Shown here: positions 6,622 through 10,603 of the stretch, one piece after another | Position numbering within the stretch: the first letter of the stretch is position 1 | Layout of the letters: every line of letters starts with the position of its first letter | Source of the DNA: Rhodobacter sp. | Lineage (GTDB): Bacteria > Pseudomonadota > Alphaproteobacteria > Rhodobacterales > Rhodobacteraceae | Assembly (NCBI GenBank): GCA_027482795.1 | Contig: JAIXVS010000163.1 | Location: 1-10,603 of the forward strand | DNA length: 10,603 nucleotides | Direction of reading: 5' to 3' | The notes under the pieces: generated by a model | The model's input: only the letters and a program-made list of their open reading frames with translations | Told to the model about the DNA's origin: nothing | The model's database searches: none | Made by a program: the position numbers and the translations under genes

Positions 6622-7513
6622 ATTGCGCGGCTTTTTGCAGGGCCATCATATCGTGCAAATAGGCCCCAAATTCTTCGGCCAAATCGGGACGCGAAAGACC
6701 AAAGGCCACCGTTGCCTGCAAAAACCCAGCCTTTGATCCGCAATCATAGCGCTGGCCGCGAAAGCGAAAGCCAAAGACTTGGCCCGATGCCGCCTCTTCT
6801 GCAATGGCATCGGTTAGCTGAATTTCCCCGCCCGCGCCTTGCTTCATTTTGTTCAGGTTGGTCATGATTTTGGGCGACAGGATATAGCGCCCAATCACGG
6901 CCAAATTCGATGGCGCATCTTCGGATTTTGGCTTTTCGACCAAACCCTTGGCGCGCACAACATTGCCGTTGTCTTGGTCAACATCCAAAACGCCATAAGA
7001 TGAAATGCGCTGCGGAGAGACTTCCATTGCGGCCACCATATTGCCGCCCGTTTCGGCATATGCCTCGACCATTTGCTGCAAGCAGGGCTTTTCGGCGGCG
7101 ATCACATCATCGGGCAGCAGCACGGCAAAGGGTTCATCCCCCACCAATTTGCGCGCGCACCACACTGCATGGCCCAGCCCCATGGCGCGGTTTTGGCGCA
7201 CATAGGCAATTGCGCCCGAATCCATGTTGGTGGATTTCAGCACTTCCAAAAGGTCGGTCTTGCCCGCGCGTTTCAGCGCGGTTTCCAGTTCGGGCGAATG
7301 ATCGAAATAATCCTCTAGCGCGGATTTCCCGCGCGAGGTGACGAAAATGAAATCTTTGATGCCAGCCGAGCGCGCCTCGTCAATGGCGTATTGGATCAGC
7401 GGGCGGTCGACCAAGGTCATAATTTCTTTGGGAATAGATTTGGTCGCGGGCAAAAATCGCGTGCCCATCCCAGCAACGGGAAACACCGCTTTGGTGACTT
7501 TTTTGATCTTCAT
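6620..7513 (-). CDS. galU: UTP-glucose-1-phosphate uridylyltransferase
   Basis: GalU, 297 residues, makes UDP-glucose and pyrophosphate from UTP and glucose 1-phosphate in the cytoplasm. UDP-glucose feeds polysaccharide and LPS synthesis and is the precursor of UDP-galactose and UDP-glucuronate. The nucleotide-binding signature is complete (FPVAGMGTRFLPATKSIPKE, 11-30), followed by VRQNRAMGLGHAVWCA (105-120), LLPDDVI (132-138), LVEKPK and, near the end, RYDCGSKAGFLQATV, all standard for bacterial GalU. The length is normal. The ATG at 7513 has AGAGG about 10 nt upstream. As the first gene of the five-gene - strand unit it probably supplies donor sugar for the glycosyltransferases behind it, though galU is also a housekeeping gene. 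The 141-nt gap upstream should hold its promoter. Confidence 0.97.
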   Translation of the reverse strand: MKIKKVTKAVFPVAGMGTRFLPATKSIPKEIMTLVDRPLIQYAIDEARSAGIKDFIFVTSRGKSALEDYFDHSPELETALKRAGKTDLLEVLKSTNMDSGAIAYVRQNRAMGLGHAVWCARKLVGDEPFAVLLPDDVIAAEKPCLQQMVEAYAETGGNMVAAMEVSPQRISSYGVLDVDQDNGNVVRAKGLVEKPKSEDAPSNLAVIGRYILSPKIMTNLNKMKQGAGGEIQLTDAIAEEAASGQVFGFRFRGQRYDCGSKAGFLQATVAFGLSRPDLAEEFGAYLHDMMALQKAAQ

Positions 7514-7654
7514 ATACTCGAACCTCTGTCGGGGCTGTGGCTGCTGTGCAGATCTTTTCAGGTTTTATGCCACAGCGTATGCCGAATGAATAGGTTTTTT
7601 ACTCAATAGGTTAAAAATGAAACAAGTTTGTAGCGTATTTGGAACAAATCAGGC
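7514..7654 (-). promoter_or_regulatory. Leader and presumed promoter region of galU, with an inverted repeat
   Basis: This AT-rich 141-nt gap is the only sizeable non-coding stretch between the - strand genes and should carry the galU promoter. A TTGAGT hexamer is present on the - strand (near 7591-7596), but no convincing -10 follows at 16-18 nt. Nearer to galU, GCTGTGGC (7534-7541) and GCCACAGC (7569-7576) form a perfect 8-bp inverted repeat separated by 27 nt, with a small nested CTGC/GCAG repeat at 7541-7551. It could be a leader hairpin or an operator. No T-tracted terminator for the upstream glycosyltransferase gene was seen. Confidence 0.4.
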
Positions 7655-8866
7655 TTAACTGTTGCGATAGGGGGCGATGCGGGTGGCCTCGACCCTGACG
7701 CGGGCGGCAAGGCCGCGCCATTTTAGGGCGGGTTTGTCACGGTCACTTCGCCCCCAGACACCGCCCGATTGCCACCAATAGCCTTGGGGCAAGAACTGCA
7801 TTTTGTGGCGGCGCAGGCTGGGCGCAAGGCAGATCACTGTCACGATGTGGCCTTGCGCAAGGGCCGCCTTGGCCTGCCCGTGCAGCGCCTTTTGCGCCCA
7901 AATCCAGCCCGAAATCACCACATGATCACGCGGGCCAATCCCCTGAAGGGGCATAAACGGCGGGGCCGCAGCAAAGGTCTGCGCCGCGCCAAACTCGCGC
8001 GCAAGGCCTGCTTGCCAGCCCGCATCAAGGCTGGCTTGCAGCGCCTGCGCCTGTTGCGGGGTGATTTTGCTTTTGGCGCGCAAGGCATCGATCCGCGCGG
8101 TTTGCGCGGCAAACAGCGCCGCTTGCCCTACCGCCACATCGCTGCCTGCATGTTTGCGCAAGAACACCGCCGTGCTGGCCGCAATGTCGAACAATGATGT
8201 TGGAACGCGGTTGCCCCGCCGCCGCACGCTGGCCAGAAATCCGTGGTGCACCTGCGCGTCTGGCACGATCATCGTGCCGCCCGAAGGGGCAAGACGCAGG
8301 TTTACATCTGCCTCGTCCAAATAAAATTCAAAGGCAGGGTCAAAGCCGCCGATAGCGCGCAAGGCAGCGGTGCGAAAGGCGCAATTGGTGCCTTGGGTTT
8401 TGACGGCGCGTTTGGGTGTGCTGTGGTGCAGGCTGGGGGTTTGCGTCACATCCAGCGGGTGGTCTTGGCCCACATGATCCACCTCGCAGGCGCGCCATTG
8501 ATAAGAAATGCCACTGCGCCCGCGCACAAAGCCTGTGGCCGCGACAACATCAGCGGTGTCAAACGCAGCCATCAGGCGTGCGGCCCATGTGGGTTCGGCC
8601 ACAGCATCATCATCGATGAACAGCGCGACATCGCCCGCCGCGTGGCCCAATCCAAGGTTGCGCGCGGCGCTGATATTGGGCTGATCGAAGGGGATTATTT
8701 TCAAATCCCCCTGCCCTGCAAGCTGCGCGCAGGCGGCAGGGTCGGCGACCACGATCAGTTCGATATTCTGCGCGCTTTGCTGGCGCAGGGCGGCGATAGC
8801 GCGCGCAAGGGCCGCCGCGCGGTGGCGCGAGACGATGATGACCGAGGCGCGCAGCCCCCCGCTCAT
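7655..8866 (-). CDS. Glycosyltransferase family 2 protein
   Basis: A GT2 (GT-A fold) glycosyltransferase of 403 residues. The N-terminal strand ASVIIVSRHRAAALARAI (7-24) starts the nucleotide-binding fold. NISAARNLGL (64-73) and ALFIDDDAVAEPTW (81-94) include the DDD donor/metal site. TQGTNCAFRTAALRAIGGFD (about 157-176) and FYLDEADVNLRL (181-192), with the acceptor-site acidic pair, complete the family pattern. Residues about 260-403 form an extra C-terminal region without a recognised motif, rich in Trp and Arg near the end. The ATG at 8866 is preferred: it lies 11 nt after the kdsB stop and gives a natural N-terminus. An upstream in-frame ATG at 8893 would overlap kdsB by 17 nt. Being downstream of a Kdo-activating gene suggests action on a Kdo-containing glycan, but the donor is unknown. 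Confidence 0.88.
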   Translation of the reverse strand: MSGGLRASVIIVSRHRAAALARAIAALRQQSAQNIELIVVADPAACAQLAGQGDLKIIPFDQPNISAARNLGLGHAAGDVALFIDDDAVAEPTWAARLMAAFDTADVVAATGFVRGRSGISYQWRACEVDHVGQDHPLDVTQTPSLHHSTPKRAVKTQGTNCAFRTAALRAIGGFDPAFEFYLDEADVNLRLAPSGGTMIVPDAQVHHGFLASVRRRGNRVPTSLFDIAASTAVFLRKHAGSDVAVGQAALFAAQTARIDALRAKSKITPQQAQALQASLDAGWQAGLAREFGAAQTFAAAPPFMPLQGIGPRDHVVISGWIWAQKALHGQAKAALAQGHIVTVICLAPSLRRHKMQFLPQGYWWQSGGVWGRSDRDKPALKWRGLAARVRVEATRIAPYRNS

Positions 8867-8876
8867 ACCCGCGCCA

Positions 8877-9677
8877 TCATGCCAGCCCCGCATTATGGGC
8901 GATCATGGCTTCGACGATGGGAATGTCTTCGGGGTTGTTCACCTCCCAAAACTGGCGGGAATGGGCGGTGACCTGCACACACTGAACGCGCCGCCCCTGT
9001 TCTAGGAATCGTAACTGTTCCAGCCCCTCTAGCGCCTCTAGCTGGCCCATGGGCCAGTGCGGATAGTCGCGCAGCGCCGCCGTGCGATAGGCGTATAGGC
9101 CCACGTGGTGAAACACGGGGGTTGGATCGGTATCCTGAAAGGCTTGCGCGCAAAACGGGATCACTTCTTTGGAAAAATACAGCGCAGACCCATCTGCGGC
9201 AAAGACCGCCGTTGTGCCGCCCACGCGCCCTGCCCGCCTATCGGCAATCAGGGCGGCGCGCATCGCGCCATCGCAGCGCAGCACGGGGGTGGCAACATCT
9301 GCCGTCCCCTGCGCCATGGCCGCGACCATATCTGCGGTAAACCACGGCGGGGTTAGGGGCGCGTCGCCTTGCAGGTTGACGATCAGATCATAACCGCCCA
9401 TCGTTGCTGCCACTTCCGCGCAGCGTTCGGTGCCGTTTTGCGCCTGCGGGCTGGTCATCACCACCACGCCGCCAAAGCCCTGTACATGGGCGGCAATGCG
9501 CGCGTCATCGGTGGCGACCACCACCTGCGCGCCCATCATCTGGCCTGCGGCAACGCCTGCCTCCCATGTCCGCAGGACAAGCGATTTCGCCCCATCTGGC
9601 CCCGCAATCTGTGCAAGCGGTTTGGCGGGAAAACGGGACGAGGCATAGCGCGCGGGTATGACGATAAGGGTTTTCAA
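8877..9677 (-). CDS. kdsB: 3-deoxy-manno-octulosonate cytidylyltransferase (CMP-Kdo synthetase) family
   Basis: A 266-residue KdsB-family protein. The family activates Kdo with CTP to CMP-Kdo for LPS inner core or capsule synthesis. Visible are LIVIPARYASSRFPAKPLA (4-22), VVVATDDARI (52-61), NGTERCAEVA (81-90), NLQGDAPL (101-108), ALYFSKEVIPF (165-175) and HHVGLYAYR (190-198). Two departures from standard KdsB are seen: QGDAPL where QGDEP is usual, and VNNPEDI (246-252) where the family usually has VDTPEDL. It may therefore act on a related sugar. The only in-frame start near the family N-terminus is TTG at 9677, and no good Shine-Dalgarno precedes it. An ATG at 9691, 3 nt after the cysQ stop, is out of frame by one base across an A7 run. 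The frame remains open upstream into cysQ, but those residues are antigenic shadow of that gene. Confidence 0.88.
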   Translation of the reverse strand: MKTLIVIPARYASSRFPAKPLAQIAGPDGAKSLVLRTWEAGVAAGQMMGAQVVVATDDARIAAHVQGFGGVVVMTSPQAQNGTERCAEVAATMGGYDLIVNLQGDAPLTPPWFTADMVAAMAQGTADVATPVLRCDGAMRAALIADRRAGRVGGTTAVFAADGSALYFSKEVIPFCAQAFQDTDPTPVFHHVGLYAYRTAALRDYPHWPMGQLEALEGLEQLRFLEQGRRVQCVQVTAHSRQFWEVNNPEDIPIVEAMIAHNAGLA

Positions 9678-9697
9678 TTTATTTTTTTCATGTGCTA
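9677..9697 (-). promoter_or_regulatory. kdsB translation start region: TAG, ATG, A7 tract, TTG
   Basis: On the - strand the cysQ stop TAG (9697-9695) is followed after 3 nt by ATG (9691-9689) and seven A residues. Read as sequenced, that ATG codes for only MKKIN before a TGA. The kdsB frame instead reads through this region and offers TTG at 9677. One extra A in the run would put the ATG in frame and give an N-terminus MKKNKLKTLIVIPARY. The stop-to-start spacing favours the ATG as a natural, coupled start. Confidence 0.55.
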
Positions 9698-10492
9698 ACG
9701 TTTCAAATCCACACCCGGCGCATAGGCGATGAAAAACGGGTTGTCCCAGCCCGCTTTGCCATAGGTCAGCGGCGCGTGTGTGTGAAAATCCAGTGTCACC
9801 CCGCCCGCGCCGCGCAGCACCGCATCGCCCGCCGCCGTGTCCCATTCCATAGTGCGGCCAAGGCGGGGGTACAGATCAGCCTCGCCCGTGGCGATAAGGC
9901 ATAGCTTTAGCGAGGACCCTGCCGAGGTCATATCGCGCACCTGATACTTGGCGATGTAATCATCCGTCGCCGCGTCGCGGTGCGATTTGCTGGCCACCAC
10001 CATCAGCGCGGCGTTATCTGGCGCGGGGTTAACGCGGATGGGATGGACGGGGCCAACCGCGCCCAGATCATGCGCGCCCATCTCTTCCACCGATGCACCT
10101 TGCGCCTGCGTGTAAAACAGCCGCCCCTTGGCGGGGGCATAGACCACACCGCGCACAGGTACCCCATTTTCGACATAGGCGATGTTGACGGTAAAATCGC
10201 CGCGACGCTGGATGAATTCTTTGGTGCCGTCCAAAGGATCGACAATCAAGAACGTGGCCGCGCGCAGGGCGTGGCTTTCGGCCTCTTCCTCGGTAATCAG
10301 GGGTACATCTGGAAAAGCCGCGCGCAGGCCTGCTGCGATAATCTCATTCGCGGCCTCGTCCGCCTCGGTTACGGGGCTGGCATCGGATTTGGTTTTCACA
10401 TCAAAATCGGGGCCGTTGTAGACCTGCATAATGCGCGCGCCCGCCTGCAAAGCCAGCTTGCGCATCACATTTTGCAGCTGCTGATGATCCAT
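9695..10492 (-). CDS. cysQ: 3'(2'),5'-bisphosphate nucleotidase CysQ
   Basis: CysQ, 265 residues, of the lithium-sensitive inositol-monophosphatase-like superfamily. It hydrolyses 3'-phosphoadenosine 5'-phosphate (PAP) to AMP, removing the inhibitory by-product of PAPS-using enzymes; in E. coli it supports sulfur assimilation. The metal-binding set is complete: SPVTEADEAA (39-48), ITEEEAES (66-73), IVDPLDGTKEF (83-93) and EWDTAAGDAVL (216-226). Length matches the family. The frame continues 31 codons upstream of the ATG at 10492, but that ATG has a GGGGG stretch just before it and gives the expected N-terminus MDHQQLQNVMRKLA. It is first of the cysQ-kdsB-glycosyltransferase unit. With a sulfotransferase-like gene 7 kb away in the same direction, PAP recycling for glycan sulfation is possible. 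Confidence 0.95.
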   Translation of the reverse strand: MDHQQLQNVMRKLALQAGARIMQVYNGPDFDVKTKSDASPVTEADEAANEIIAAGLRAAFPDVPLITEEEAESHALRAATFLIVDPLDGTKEFIQRRGDFTVNIAYVENGVPVRGVVYAPAKGRLFYTQAQGASVEEMGAHDLGAVGPVHPIRVNPAPDNAALMVVASKSHRDAATDDYIAKYQVRDMTSAGSSLKLCLIATGEADLYPRLGRTMEWDTAAGDAVLRGAGGVTLDFHTHAPLTYGKAGWDNPFFIAYAPGVDLKR

Positions 10493-10541
10493 TTTCGCCC
10501 CCAAAGTGCCTAAGCGCCACAATCTGGCCGCCTTGTTGATT

Positions 10542-10571
10542 AATATCTTATTTGCCCTTATCATGGCACAA
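10542..10571 (-). promoter_or_regulatory. Weak promoter candidate upstream of cysQ
   Basis: On the - strand TTGTGC (complement of 10566-10571) is followed after 18 nt by GATATT (complement of 10542-10547) in an AT-rich stretch about 50 nt before the cysQ ATG. The match to the housekeeping consensus is poor (TTG conserved in the -35). It is proposed because the gap from 10493 to the window edge shows no other gene and the unit needs a start. Transcription from outside the window is equally possible. Confidence 0.22.
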
Positions 10572-10603
10572 AAGGGAAACAGCAAGATTTCCCGTCAGAT
10601 TTC

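Noticed and set aside
8243..8971. 242-codon open frame on the + strand
   Set aside because: It is the complement of the GT2 glycosyltransferase and the kdsB end, both with complete family motifs. The translated residues are low-complexity Gly/Ala/Arg shadow sequence.
9678..9845. 56-codon N-terminal extension of kdsB reading back into cysQ
   Set aside because: It overlaps the conserved C-terminus of cysQ in another frame, and the KdsB fold begins at the LIVIPARY strand just after the TTG.
9980..10513. 177-codon open frame on the + strand opposite cysQ
   Set aside because: cysQ carries all the expected metal-binding motifs on the - strand; the + frame shows nothing family-like.
10493..10585. 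31-codon N-terminal extension of cysQ
   Set aside because: The extension has no homolog-like pattern, and the ATG at 10492 gives the family's normal length with a G-rich ribosome site just before it.
1..10603. Tandem repeats, CRISPR arrays, tRNA genes, transposase genes or attachment sites
   Set aside because: Reading both strands gave no regularly spaced repeats, cloverleaf-like sequence, transposase motif or paired terminal repeats; almost all of the sequence is accounted for by housekeeping or glycan genes.

Overview
The window reads as chromosomal DNA of an alphaproteobacterium, most likely the Rhodobacterales/Rhodobacteraceae (Roseobacter-Rhodobacter group). The reasons are the GC-rich codon use, the long-form hpf followed directly by ptsN, and a block of glycosyltransferases with a NodH-like sulfotransferase and a GT14 enzyme carrying a long C-terminal extension. 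No mobile element, tRNA, rRNA or CRISPR array was seen. Gene density is very high and no gene-free stretch exceeds 300 bases.

Left end, + strand (1-1313): a possible 3' end of an unidentified gene, overlapped by a candidate heat-shock-type (sigma-32-like) promoter, then hpf (ribosome hibernation factor, long form) and ptsN (EIIA of the nitrogen PTS). ptsN ends 9 bases from the convergent sulfotransferase gene, with no obvious terminator between them.

Middle, - strand (7513 down to 1323): a tightly packed five-gene unit. In transcription order it is galU (UDP-glucose synthesis), a GT4 glycosyltransferase, a GT2-type glycosyltransferase, a GT14-like (beta-1,6-GlcNAc-transferase type) protein with an unassigned C-terminal half, and a large sulfotransferase-like protein that looks like two tandem units. 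Junctions are 6 nt, about 45 nt, an ATGA overlap, and TAA immediately followed by ATG. A terminator-like hairpin with a T5 tract sits on the galU/GT4 junction, and another hairpin with a T-rich tail, pointing antisense, lies in the AT-rich 3' end of the GT4 gene.

Right end, - strand (10492 down to 7655): cysQ (PAP phosphatase), a kdsB-type CMP-Kdo synthetase and a second GT2 glycosyltransferase, again closely packed. The kdsB start is odd: an ATG 3 nt after the cysQ stop runs into an A7 tract and is out of frame by one base, which leaves only TTG as the in-frame start.

Taken together the - strand genes suggest synthesis of a surface glycan (capsule or LPS) that uses UDP-glucose and CMP-Kdo or a related sugar, with possible sulfation by a PAPS-dependent enzyme. 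CysQ would remove the PAP by-product. The linkage is inferred from gene content; nothing in the sequence identifies the polysaccharide.
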